From assembly GCA_029260635.1 (NCBI GenBank), contig JAJDCW010000192.1, positions 1 to 33,393 of the forward strand: a stretch of DNA of 33,393 nt, written 5' to 3'. Source of the stretch: Phycisphaeraceae bacterium. Its GTDB lineage: Bacteria; Planctomycetota; Phycisphaerae; Phycisphaerales; Phycisphaeraceae. A program made the translations under genes and the position numbers. A model generated the notes under the pieces. The model saw only the letters and a list, made by a program, of their open reading frames with translations. It ran no database searches and had not been told where the DNA came from. Positions within the stretch are counted from its first letter, which is position 1. The number at the start of each line of letters is the position of its first letter. Shown in pieces: positions 14,614-22,244 of the stretch.

Positions 14614-15243
14614 ATGCCAGGTTTCCCGGTCATGTTGGATATGAAGGGCAGGCGCTGCGTCGTTATTGGCGGCGGTTCGGTCGCGTTACGGCGGGCCCGG
14701 TCGTTGCTTGAGGCGGGCGGCGAGGTTGTGGTGATCGCCCCGGATATCGAGCCGCAACTTTCAGTGCTATCCTTCGAGACCCATCGGCGGGCCTACCAAC
14801 CCGGTGACCTGAAAGGGGCATGGTTGGTGGTGGTGGCGACCAGTGATACCGCGGCCAACGAGGCGGTCGCTCAAGAGGCAAGGTCGGCCGGGATACTGAT
14901 TAACCGTGCCGATGCACCCGAGGCGGGGGATTTCACCGTGCCTGCGGTAGCGCATCACGGGCCGATCACTCTCGCGGTCGACACCGGCGGCGCCTCGGCT
15001 TCGGCGGCGGCTACAATCCGGGATGAGCTTTCCCGGGCGTTGGACCCCGATTGGCCCCGCCTGATTGAGCTAGCCGGGCCTTGGCGAGCTATACTCCAGT
15101 CGCGGTTTCCCGACCCATCGCAGCGGCTGCCCCGGCTGAAATTGCTGTGTGGACCCCGGGCCCGATCCATCCTTAAACAACAGGGTGAGTCGTCCTTGCA
15201 GGCGTACTACCAAGCCCTGACAGACGATGGCGATGTTGAGTAA
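14614..15243 (+). CDS. Precorrin-2 dehydrogenase / sirohydrochlorin ferrochelatase (Met8/CysG-N type)
   Basis: A 209-residue NAD-dependent enzyme that converts precorrin-2 to sirohydrochlorin and may insert iron to make sirohaem. The Rossmann motif VVIGGGSVALRRARSLLEAGGEVVVIAP is near residues 16-43. It is followed by VVVATSDTAANEAVAQEA and by INRADAPEAGDFTVPAVAHHGPITLAVDTGGASASAAATIRDEL, typical of CysG-N/Met8. It lacks the methyltransferase half of E. coli CysG, so it is the stand-alone form. The frame stays open far upstream, but the protein family begins at the ATG at 14614, which also has the leaderless-type hexamer. It heads a cluster with the hemX/ccsA-like gene and hemA. Confidence 0.88.
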   Translation: MPGFPVMLDMKGRRCVVIGGGSVALRRARSLLEAGGEVVVIAPDIEPQLSVLSFETHRRAYQPGDLKGAWLVVVATSDTAANEAVAQEARSAGILINRADAPEAGDFTVPAVAHHGPITLAVDTGGASASAAATIRDELSRALDPDWPRLIELAGPWRAILQSRFPDPSQRLPRLKLLCGPRARSILKQQGESSLQAYYQALTDDGDVE

Positions 15244-15288
15244 GCCGGCCCCACCAGGGCCGCTGATCCACCTGACCCACAGACCCCC

Positions 15289-16200
15289 ATGGCCAACCCC
15301 CTGACAACCTGGATGCTGCTTACGCTCACCGTGCTGACGTTGATCGCGTCGGTCACGGCCGTGCAGCGTTTGCGCTCCCCCGAACGCTCGAAGACCCCGG
15401 GCGTTGGTCAGTGGCTGATCGTGGCGGTGGTAATGGTCGTCACCCTTGGTCTGTTCACGCGGTTCTGGTTGTTTGATGCGGGCTGGCAGCCGGTGTCTTC
15501 GCACCGCGATGGGTTGCTGCTGATGTCGTTCCTGCTGGCGGGGTCGGTCTTGTATATCCAGAGCCGGCCCCGGCTGGTGGGGTTGGCGGCGTTCGTGCTG
15601 CCGGTGCTGGCGTTCGTACTGACCTGGGCGTTCTGTGCTTCGGCGTGGACGTATCAAGTATTCGACTTGCCGGACCTGCACCCGGTCTGGCGTGGGGTCC
15701 ACCTCGTGGGCGTCTATCTGGGCACGGCCTGCTGCGGCGTCGCGACGGTGGCGGGCGTGATGTACCTCTACGTCCACAGCCGGCTGAAACACAAACAAAA
15801 CCTCGGCGGGCTGGGCAAGATCGCTAGCCTTGAAGCACTCGAGGGAACCATCATCCGTGCGGCCGCGGTTGGATTCCTGCTGCTCACACTCGGTCTTGTA
15901 AGCGGGGTCGTCGTGGTCAGCGAGGACGGCGTCCGTCAGGCGTGGGGCCAGTGGTTCGTTACTAAGGTCGTGCTGGGTGTCCTTGCGTGGGTGGTGTACG
16001 CGGTGTTGATGAATGTGCGCTACGCCAGCGCGTTCCGCGGACGCCGTGCCGCGTGGCTGAGTATCGTGGGGTTGGTGCTGCTGTTGGCGGTATATCTGGT
16101 CGTGACCAGCCTGCCGACGGAGCCAACGACGCGACAGGCCGAGGGGCAGAACTTTATATGGCATGATGCGGTCCACGCCGTGCCGATGGAGGGTGGCTGA
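15289..16200 (+). CDS. CcsA/HemX-like cytochrome c assembly membrane protein
   Basis: A 303-residue integral membrane protein with about eight helices, matching the PF01578 cytochrome c assembly family (CcsA/HemX). Helices are near 6-24, 42-60, 75-92, 98-118, 135-160, 195-215, 228-248 and 258-275. Histidines at helix ends (for example SSHRDG and RGVHLVG) are candidates for haem handling, but specific ligands cannot be confirmed. In other bacteria HemX is encoded beside hemA and modulates glutamyl-tRNA reductase levels. Here the stop codon overlaps the hemA start (TGATG), so they are coupled. That context favours HemX over a CcsA acting with ResB; no ResB gene is present. It has no clear ribosome binding site. 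Confidence 0.82.
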   Translation: MANPLTTWMLLTLTVLTLIASVTAVQRLRSPERSKTPGVGQWLIVAVVMVVTLGLFTRFWLFDAGWQPVSSHRDGLLLMSFLLAGSVLYIQSRPRLVGLAAFVLPVLAFVLTWAFCASAWTYQVFDLPDLHPVWRGVHLVGVYLGTACCGVATVAGVMYLYVHSRLKHKQNLGGLGKIASLEALEGTIIRAAAVGFLLLTLGLVSGVVVVSEDGVRQAWGQWFVTKVVLGVLAWVVYAVLMNVRYASAFRGRRAAWLSIVGLVLLLAVYLVVTSLPTEPTTRQAEGQNFIWHDAVHAVPMEGG

Positions 16201-17606
16201 TGCGTGTGCTCTTTACCGGCATCAACCACCACACCGCCCCGGTCGAGCTGCGCGAATGCTTCGCATCGGCAGGCGATACCGAGTCGCATCTGGACGCCTT
16301 GCGTGAGCGGTTCCCCGGTTGTGAGTGCGTCATCGTATCGACGTGCAACCGGTTCGAGCTGTACGTCGCGCGGCCCGCGCAGGGCAGCCCGGACGCCGAT
16401 GACCTGCTTGTCTTCATGTCCGAGCGTTTCAACGTCCCGATGAGCCGTGTCGCCTCGGCGGCGATCCACCGTGAACAAGATCAGGCGGTTGCTCACCTGT
16501 TTCGGGTCTGCTGCGGGCTGGACTCGATGGTAATTGGTGAGGCCCAGGTGCTTGGGCAGGTACGCCGGGCCTACAAGACGGCGGCGGGCTGCGGTGCGGC
16601 CGGTCCCGTGCTGCACCGTGTCTTCCAGCAGGCGATCGCCACCGCGAAGCAGGCACGGACTCAGACGGGCATCGACGCCGGGCGTGTCTCGGTCGGTTCG
16701 GTCGCTGCCGACCTGGCGCGTCAGGTGTTCGCCGACTTCACCGACAAGACCGTGCTTGGTATCGGTGCCGGCGAGGTCGCCAAGCTGACGCTGCGGAGCA
16801 TGAAATCGCTGAACCCCAAGCGCCTCTGGCTGGTGAACCGGACACAGCGCAACGCCGCCGAGTTGGCCGAAGCGATCCACCTGCCTTCCGACCGTGGCGG
16901 GGCGCAGCCCTTCGAGCAGCTGGACGAACTGCTCGTGCAGGCGGACATTGTCATCACGAGCACGGGATCAACAGACCCGATCCTGACGCTTGACCGCCTC
17001 AAGCCGATCCTCAAGCGGCGTCGGTACCGGCCGTTGTTCGTGATCGACCTGGCCGTCCCACGCGACGCGGACCCGCTGATCGGGTCGATGACCAACCTGT
17101 ATCTTTACAACATCGACGACTTGCGTTCGGTGGTCAACAACAGCCTCGGCCAGCGCGGCGAGCAGACGGAGGCCTGCGAGACCTACATCGCGCCCGCGGT
17201 CGCCGCCTGCATGAGCCAGATCACCCACGCCGACCTCGGGCAACTGATCCGCAAGCTACGCACCAAGCTGCACGGGATCGGGGATGACGAGAAACAACGC
17301 ACGCTCAAGAAATTGACCGACACGCACGACACCGACGCCTTGGACCTGGCCATCAGCGAGCACACCCAGCGTCTGATCAACAAGATCCTCCATCTGCCGT
17401 TGAATCAGCTCGGCCAACACGACGGGGACGCGCCGCTGGGCTTCTACGCCGCGGCTCTCCGGCGGTTGTTTGATCTGCAGGATCGTGATCCACACCAAAC
17501 CCGGGATACGGCGGGGCCCCATCCGGGCCCAACGCCGGAATCCGATTACAAACAATCACCGTCACCCCGTGTGGACGAGGTGAAATCACACCAGAAGATG
17601 TCCTGA
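16200..17606 (+). CDS. hemA: Glutamyl-tRNA reductase
   Basis: A 468-residue NADPH-dependent enzyme that reduces glutamyl-tRNA to glutamate-1-semialdehyde, the first step of C5-pathway tetrapyrrole synthesis. GINHHTAPVELRE is at 7-19 and the catalytic Cys49 sits in STCNRFELYVA. The glutamyl-site segment GEAQVLGQVRRAYKTA is followed by the nucleotide-binding GIGAGEVAKLTLRSM and the dimerisation domain to about residue 425. The last 40 residues are polar and Pro/Ser-rich and look dispensable. The ATG shares its A with the upstream TGA stop, indicating translational coupling with the HemX-like protein. With the Met8-like gene this forms a small tetrapyrrole cluster; hemC/B/L are not in the window. 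Confidence 0.94.
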   Translation: MRVLFTGINHHTAPVELRECFASAGDTESHLDALRERFPGCECVIVSTCNRFELYVARPAQGSPDADDLLVFMSERFNVPMSRVASAAIHREQDQAVAHLFRVCCGLDSMVIGEAQVLGQVRRAYKTAAGCGAAGPVLHRVFQQAIATAKQARTQTGIDAGRVSVGSVAADLARQVFADFTDKTVLGIGAGEVAKLTLRSMKSLNPKRLWLVNRTQRNAAELAEAIHLPSDRGGAQPFEQLDELLVQADIVITSTGSTDPILTLDRLKPILKRRRYRPLFVIDLAVPRDADPLIGSMTNLYLYNIDDLRSVVNNSLGQRGEQTEACETYIAPAVAACMSQITHADLGQLIRKLRTKLHGIGDDEKQRTLKKLTDTHDTDALDLAISEHTQRLINKILHLPLNQLGQHDGDAPLGFYAAALRRLFDLQDRDPHQTRDTAGPHPGPTPESDYKQSPSPRVDEVKSHQKMS

Positions 17607-17646
17607 CCCAGCCGCCTCGCTCGGGGCGCGGCGGGGCGACGTGGTG

Positions 17647-17652
17647 TAAACT
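17647..17652 (+). promoter_or_regulatory. -10-like hexamer of the GT-C gene (TAAACT, spacing 6)
   Basis: TAAACT followed by CTGGCC lies directly before the GTG start at 17659. No Shine-Dalgarno is visible. Confidence 0.5.
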
Positions 17653-17658
17653 CTGGCC

Positions 17659-19800
17659 GTGACAGCAGACACGCTCACCAAAGAAAAGAAGCCACGTCCC
17701 GGGTACACCCCCGTGTTTTTAACGGGGGTTGTATCCGCCTTAGCCTTGCTGTGGTTCGTGACGCAGAACGGCATCGCCGCGCAGGACATCGAGGCCTTCA
17801 CCGCAGTGTTCCTCATCCTCGGAGGGGCACTGCCGGTGCTCGCGGCCTTGTGGATCGGCGCATTGGGGTATGGGTACGCGCTCAAGCTCCTGTTGCTGCG
17901 AAACCGTATGACCGGGACTTTGATCGAGGAACTCGCGCTGGGCATCACAGGCCTTCTGATCGTGAACTGGCTGGTCGCTTCGATTGGGCTCCTGTCGCCC
18001 AACGGCGCGATCTCGGTGTTTGGTGCGGGTTGTCTGCTGAACCTGCTGAAGTTCTTGCCGGGTAAGGAATCAATTCGGCGTGAGGGTGCCGGGCTCGAGA
18101 TCCCCTGGGCGGCGATGCTGCTGGTGCCGGGCCTTGTGCTATTAATCGTCGCGGCGTGCTGCCCGCCGGGGGCGATCTGGCGTGTCGAGGCGTTTGGGTA
18201 CGACGTTACCAGCTACCACCTCCAACTGCCGCGTGAGTGGATGGCTGCTGGCGCGATGGTCGGGCTTGAACACAACGTGTACAGCTTTTTGCCCAGCCTG
18301 ATTGAAGGTGGGTACCTGCTGATCGGCGTGCTCAGCGGGACGGTGGTGGATGGGGTCTACACCTGTCAGCTGTTTCATATGACGCTGGCGCTGCTGGGTG
18401 CGGCGTCGATAGGCAAACTGGTCGCAACCCACGCGGGTTCAGCCACAGGGATCGGTGCGGTGGCACTATTCCTGGCGCTGCCCTGGGTTACGATCACCGG
18501 GTCGATGGCCTACAACGAGATGGGCGTGTTGGCGTTCGGTGCAGCGGCGCTGCTCATCGCCTTCGGCGAGTCAGGCACGACACGCGGCGGCGCGTTCGCT
18601 ATTGGATTGCTGGTGGGTGCCGCCACGCTTTCAAAGCTGACCGCCGGTGTGATGGTCGCCGTGCCCATAGGCCTGATCCTATTGTTAGGACTGAATCAAG
18701 CAGTCGATACTGAAGCAACGGCAAGACGGTTGAAGCATCTTCAGCTTGCGGCGGTCGCGGCGCTGGCGGGTGTCTTGATGCTCAGCCCCTACCTGGCGCG
18801 GAACTACGCCGCGACTGGTAACCCCGTCTTCCCCTTCGAGGCGGAGCAATTTGGCGCGGGGCACTGGGATGAAACCTTGGTAGCACGGTGGGACACCGCC
18901 CACGGGCTGTCGCCCAAAGAAGAAGGCAGGCTCGACGCACTTGGCCGGCAGTGGCTTTTCAACACCGGCTACGGCGCGGTCGGCGGCCAACCAACGCCGC
19001 GCGAGACCGAGAATATGGCCCGGTTCGACCGGGAGGGCGGTGTGCCCGCGCTCTGGATCGTGGTCGTGGTGGGTGGCGTGCTGCTCTTTAAGCATCGCGG
19101 GACCCGGCGGGTTGTCTGTGCCATGGGGTTGATGCTCGGGGTCCAGGTGTTGTTCTGGATGCTGGCGACGCACATGCAGAGCCGGTTCCTCCTGCCGACG
19201 GTACTGCCCGCGTGTGTGATCGTCGGTCTCGGATACGCCCGGTTTGCTGAACTTACCAAAGAAAAATCCCCCTCGGTCGGCCCGTTGATCGGTTCGACGG
19301 TCGTGGTGGCACTCGGCCTGATCAACTACACCACGATGGCCGGGCAGACGCGGACCGTGACCGACCCGCAGACACAACAACAGCTAGCGGTGCCAATGTA
19401 TGTGTCGATCGATGCACCGATCGTGACCTCACCGGTCGACCCCAACGCTCACCCGATCAACCGCCTGCCCGCCGACAGCAAGACGCTGCTGGTCGCAGAC
19501 AACTCTGGGCTGTTGTACCTGAACCGCCCGATCGTTTACGCGACCGCGTTTGATGAAGCGCCGCTGGGTCGGGCGATCCGTGAGGCAGGGGGTGATGCCG
19601 ATGCGGTCACGGCTGAACTACGGGCAAACGGCGTGACCCACGTCTGGGTCCACTGGGCCGAACTGTCCCGCCTGCACGAGACCTACGGCCACGACGCGGA
19701 GGTCACGATCGAACGGCTTGAACAACTGATCGAATCTGGCTGGGTACCCCTGGAGTCGGTCGGCCGCAACGCCACTTTGTTCGCCCTCCCGGCACGCTAA
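17659..19800 (+). CDS. Large polytopic GT-C-type glycosyltransferase-like membrane protein
   Basis: A 713-residue membrane protein with about 12-13 helices over residues 15-540 and a soluble C-terminal domain of about 170 residues. The luminal motif FGYDVTSYHLQLPREWM near 179-194 has the Asp and His arrangement (D182, H187) seen in GT-C enzymes of the ArnT/PMT type, which use lipid-phosphate sugar donors. The region around KLTAGVMVAVPIGLILLL and YLARNYAATGNPVFPF fits the same fold. The C-terminal part (RELPADSK-like start, then GVTHVWVHW near 650) is typical of many such uncharacterised proteins. Donor and acceptor are unknown; surface polysaccharide or protein glycosylation is plausible given the neighbouring loci. 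It starts with GTG, apparently without a leader. Confidence 0.75.
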   Translation: MTADTLTKEKKPRPGYTPVFLTGVVSALALLWFVTQNGIAAQDIEAFTAVFLILGGALPVLAALWIGALGYGYALKLLLLRNRMTGTLIEELALGITGLLIVNWLVASIGLLSPNGAISVFGAGCLLNLLKFLPGKESIRREGAGLEIPWAAMLLVPGLVLLIVAACCPPGAIWRVEAFGYDVTSYHLQLPREWMAAGAMVGLEHNVYSFLPSLIEGGYLLIGVLSGTVVDGVYTCQLFHMTLALLGAASIGKLVATHAGSATGIGAVALFLALPWVTITGSMAYNEMGVLAFGAAALLIAFGESGTTRGGAFAIGLLVGAATLSKLTAGVMVAVPIGLILLLGLNQAVDTEATARRLKHLQLAAVAALAGVLMLSPYLARNYAATGNPVFPFEAEQFGAGHWDETLVARWDTAHGLSPKEEGRLDALGRQWLFNTGYGAVGGQPTPRETENMARFDREGGVPALWIVVVVGGVLLFKHRGTRRVVCAMGLMLGVQVLFWMLATHMQSRFLLPTVLPACVIVGLGYARFAELTKEKSPSVGPLIGSTVVVALGLINYTTMAGQTRTVTDPQTQQQLAVPMYVSIDAPIVTSPVDPNAHPINRLPADSKTLLVADNSGLLYLNRPIVYATAFDEAPLGRAIREAGGDADAVTAELRANGVTHVWVHWAELSRLHETYGHDAEVTIERLEQLIESGWVPLESVGRNATLFALPAR

Positions 19801-19833
19801 GCGGCCCAGAGTAAAAGAGTTAGGAAATTGTTC

Positions 19834-19862
19834 TTGACGCCGCCCCGATTCAAGTCGATAAT
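19834..19862 (+). promoter_or_regulatory. Strong sigma70-like promoter of a small transcription unit
   Basis: TTGACG (19834-19839), a 17-base spacer and GATAAT (19857-19862) give five of six consensus matches in each box with optimal spacing. This is the best promoter in the window. Predicted start is near 19869. Confidence 0.75.
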
Positions 19863-19900
19863 ATAGTTGGATAGACTAAAGAAAGGAGGCCCGTAGCCAC

Positions 19901-19936
19901 GTGATCGCACAACTTGATGTTCGTACCGCCGAGTGA
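19901..19936 (+). CDS. 11-residue ORF with strong ribosome binding site
   Basis: GTG start, product MIAQLDVRTAE, with GGAGG eleven bases upstream. The spacing is a little long but this is the only start in reach of that site. I do not recognise the peptide. The alternative ATG at 19917 opens a 67-codon frame that passes through the terminator and into antisense of bioD, and is therefore less likely. Confidence 0.4.
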   Translation: MIAQLDVRTAE

Positions 19937-20002
19937 GGCGCAGAGTTATATCTGGATTGAACGTTATTTTTTATTCATCATTCATCCTCGCTCGGTTTTT
20001 TT
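19929..20002 (+). terminator. Intrinsic terminator of the small transcript
   Basis: CCGAGTGAGG (19929-19938) pairs with CCTCGCTCGG (19986-19995) over ten pairs with one G-U, closing an AT-rich 47-base loop, followed directly by TTTTTTT (19996-20002). Confidence 0.75.
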
Positions 20003-20073
20003 ATACGCGTGCCGAGCAGGTTTCTTCGAAGATTCAATTGTAATTTACGAGCGAAGTCAGTCACGTCCACATA

Positions 20074-20880
20074 TCACCGGCCGACTCGCTTGTGCCCCGA
20101 CGCTGCTTTGGCGGGCTTGAATACATCGGGCCAGTACGTCATCTCCACCGCTTCGAGTACGGCCGGGTCGATCCGCCCCTTCTGAGGCTGTGCGCCCACG
20201 GCGTCTACCTTCGGCACGACCGCCAGCGTCTTCACCCCCGTTAGCTTTTCGAGCCAGACACGGTTACTGGCGATCGAAGGGTCGTCCGTCCCGATCGGGT
20301 CGACGACGTAGCCATTGAGTACGAGCCCGGCGATCCTGCAGCCCGCGTGTTTGAGGATGCGCACCGTCATCGCGGTGTGGTTCAACGTCCCGAGCTCCGC
20401 CCGCGTGACGATTACGACGGGATACCCAAGCATCGCGATGAAATCCAGCACCGTGTACTTCGGGTGCGCCGGGTCCAGGGGCACCATCAGCCCGCCGACG
20501 CCTTCGATCAGCAACGCGTCCGACTCACGTTCGAGTAGCCCCAGGCTGCGGCCAAGCGTGTCCCAGTCGATCGGCTCACCCGCTTCCTGGGCCGCGACCG
20601 CCGGGGCGAGTGGGGCGGCGAAACGGATCGGGTTGACCACGTTCAATGGCTGCTTGCAGTCCGCAAAATGGGCGAGCGCCTCGGCGTCCTCGTTGACCAG
20701 CCCCTCCCGGTCGTGCCGACACCCGCTGGCGAAGGGCTTGCTCACCCCCAGTGTGATCCCGGGCAGCTGGCGACGGATCGCCGACGCGATCGCACAGGCG
20801 ATCAGCGTCTTACCCACCCCGGTGTCCGTCCCGGTGACAAAGAGCCCCGGTTTACTGCCTTGAATCACGGCCTTATCCAT
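20074..20880 (-). CDS. bioD: Dethiobiotin synthase
   Basis: A 268-residue ATP-dependent carboxylase that forms the ureido ring of dethiobiotin from 7,8-diaminopelargonate and CO2. The P-loop GTDTGVGKT is at 17-25, the catalytic KPFASGC segment at 48-54 (Lys48), and EGVGGLMVPLDP carries the conserved glycines. VIVTRAELGTLNHTAMTVRIL is also typical. The protein is about 30 residues longer than usual, with a basic C-terminal tail. It stands alone; no other biotin gene is present. It has no Shine-Dalgarno and TATCAT lies six bases upstream, exactly as in mgsA and tatD. Confidence 0.92.
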   Translation of the reverse strand: MDKAVIQGSKPGLFVTGTDTGVGKTLIACAIASAIRRQLPGITLGVSKPFASGCRHDREGLVNEDAEALAHFADCKQPLNVVNPIRFAAPLAPAVAAQEAGEPIDWDTLGRSLGLLERESDALLIEGVGGLMVPLDPAHPKYTVLDFIAMLGYPVVIVTRAELGTLNHTAMTVRILKHAGCRIAGLVLNGYVVDPIGTDDPSIASNRVWLEKLTGVKTLAVVPKVDAVGAQPQKGRIDPAVLEAVEMTYWPDVFKPAKAASGHKRVGR

Positions 20881-20886
20881 ACCTCA

Positions 20887-20892
20887 ATGATA
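20887..20892 (-). promoter_or_regulatory. -10-like hexamer of bioD (TATCAT, spacing 6)
   Basis: On the minus strand TATCAT-TGAGGT-ATG. The TGAGGT spacer abuts the ATG, too close to serve as a normal Shine-Dalgarno, so leaderless initiation is favoured. Confidence 0.55.
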
Positions 20893-20991
20893 CCGGGCCG
20901 TACATCATGGCGTAAGTTCAATAAAGACAACTAAATAAAGTTGTATGTGGCCGTTTGGGTACATTTTTCGAGTCAGTTATACACATCAAAT

Positions 20992-21004
20992 GAGATTGAA
21001 TCTC
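20992..21004. promoter_or_regulatory. GAGATT-G-AATCTC palindrome upstream of the prepilin-like gene
   Basis: A perfect 6-bp inverted repeat with a one-base centre, 78 bases before the prepilin-like start. The octamer CTCAACAA occurs both at 21002-21009 and again at 21059-21066, just before the gene. These may be binding sites in the bioD/prepilin divergent spacer. Confidence 0.35.
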
Positions 21005-21081
21005 AACAAGGTTGCAAGTTGTAACGGCCTCCAGTAATATTCCTTTACTGACACTCAGTCTCAACAAAGGGTTTTTATATT

Positions 21082-22023
21082 ATGCCTACCCAATCGGCTG
21101 CAACATCATTAACAGCAACCACGCTCACCGCCCGACCAACCAATTCACATGGATTCCATTGCGGAAGGTCTGCCGGGTTTACGTTGATCGAACTGCTGGT
21201 CGTGATCTCGATCATCGCGTTGCTGGTCGGCATCCTGCTGCCGGCGTTGGGTGCCGCACGCAGGTCGGCTTTGTCGATCAAAAGCGTCAGCAACCTGCGC
21301 CAGGTCGGCATCGGTATGGCTTCCTACAACACCGAGCGCATGGGTTTTTACCCGATCCACTCTTCGGCGATCCCCAGCATTGCCGGTAGCAAGCCGCGAT
21401 GGGCAGACTACCTCTTTGAGTACCTTAACAATGTTGAGGTGTACCGGAGCCCCAACCTTGACGAACGCGAGATCGTAGAGCTGACCAAGCCTTTCTGGCA
21501 CGAGGTCAGCAGCACCAATGCCGAGGCGGCGGTACGCACCGGAGCCGGTGTGCCCTTGCCGGTTTTACCGAATGACCCCGCGGTGCATGGCGGCTACGGC
21601 TACAACTTCCAATACCTCGGCAACGCACGAGCCGGTGTCATGTTCAACGGGCACGAGTCAGATATTATCGTGCCTACAAACACGGTCGTGATCGGCGATA
21701 CCGCCGGCTCGGCAAAGAACGGCGAACCCGGAGACGGGGGGGCGGCTGCTTACGCACTGGATCCGCCGCTGGGTTCGGCACGCGGCAGCGGCAAAGGGTC
21801 GTATTACGAGGGCGGCACTGACGAGAACACCGGGACGTACGACCCCGACTTCGAGTACGCACTCCGATCCGCCCCGGCCGAACGCAATAACGGCCAAGCC
21901 GGTGTCGTCTTCGCCGACGGCCACGGCTCAAACCTCAACCGCGAGCAGATCGACGACTACAACCAGGACGGTCTGGCCGACAACGGCTACTGGAACGGCC
22001 TGGGGAACCCGAACCAACGCTGA
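21082..22023 (+). CDS. Prepilin-like (type II secretion pseudopilin style) protein of planctomycete type
   Basis: A 313-residue exported protein. The type IV prepilin motif is AGFTLIELLVVISIIALLVGILLPAL, with predicted cleavage after Gly32, so Phe33 is +1 and Glu37 is the +5 residue. The 32-residue leader is unusually long for a prepilin and Thr/Ser-rich. The rest is a soluble domain. Near its end AGVVFADGHGSN resembles the H-X9-DG end motif of the large planctomycete DUF1559/prepilin families. It is followed by DDYNQDGLADN, a calcium-loop-like sequence. No pilus assembly genes are nearby; such orphan pseudopilins are numerous in planctomycetes. AAAGGG lies about twelve bases before the ATG, and a strong terminator follows the gene. 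Confidence 0.85.
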   Translation: MPTQSAATSLTATTLTARPTNSHGFHCGRSAGFTLIELLVVISIIALLVGILLPALGAARRSALSIKSVSNLRQVGIGMASYNTERMGFYPIHSSAIPSIAGSKPRWADYLFEYLNNVEVYRSPNLDEREIVELTKPFWHEVSSTNAEAAVRTGAGVPLPVLPNDPAVHGGYGYNFQYLGNARAGVMFNGHESDIIVPTNTVVIGDTAGSAKNGEPGDGGAAAYALDPPLGSARGSGKGSYYEGGTDENTGTYDPDFEYALRSAPAERNNGQAGVVFADGHGSNLNREQIDDYNQDGLADNGYWNGLGNPNQR

Positions 22024-22068
22024 ACCCCGCATCATCGAGGTGGTTGTATCAACGACTGATATCACCTG

Positions 22069-22102
22069 CCGCGTGTCTTTGAAGTAAAGACACGCGGTTT
22101 TT
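22069..22102 (+). terminator. Intrinsic terminator after the prepilin-like gene
   Basis: CCGCGTGTCTTT and AAAGACACGCGG form a perfect 12-bp stem around GAAGT, followed by TTTTT. It makes the prepilin-like gene a single-gene unit. Confidence 0.95.
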
Positions 22103-22244
22103 GCTAAACACCTTATCCAACAGGGGAATAAACCGGCCGGTTTCTTGATTCACCTATCAGAGCACAGATTGCACGGATTGGCCGTGCCAGTTCCAGCTCA
22201 CGACTCGGTTTTGATCGTTTGATGTTGAGATAGGGACCGTCAGC

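Larger units (their letters stand above)
19869..20002 (+). ncRNA. Small transcript (about 134 nt) with an internal 11-codon ORF
   Basis: A self-contained unit between the GT-C gene and the converging bioD: strong promoter, a near-perfect Shine-Dalgarno (AAAGGAGG at 19883-19889 and flank), a short ORF (19901-19936) and a terminator hairpin with seven T residues. The stop codon of the ORF sits inside the 5' arm of the hairpin. It could be a small regulatory RNA, a leader-peptide unit, or an mRNA for a very small protein. The distal end also overlaps the possible antisense region of the bioD 3' end by read-through. Confidence 0.6.

Noticed and set aside
15070-16176. Long minus-strand open frame (368 codons) over the HemX-like gene
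   Set aside because: It is rich in Arg, His, Gln and Pro with no domain, as expected for the antisense of a GC-rich membrane protein gene; the plus-strand frame has clear helices and is coupled to hemA.
19914-20120. 68-codon plus-strand ORF through the small transcript and into bioD
   Set aside because: It reads through an intrinsic terminator, ends antisense to bioD, and its ATG is about 27 bases from the Shine-Dalgarno.
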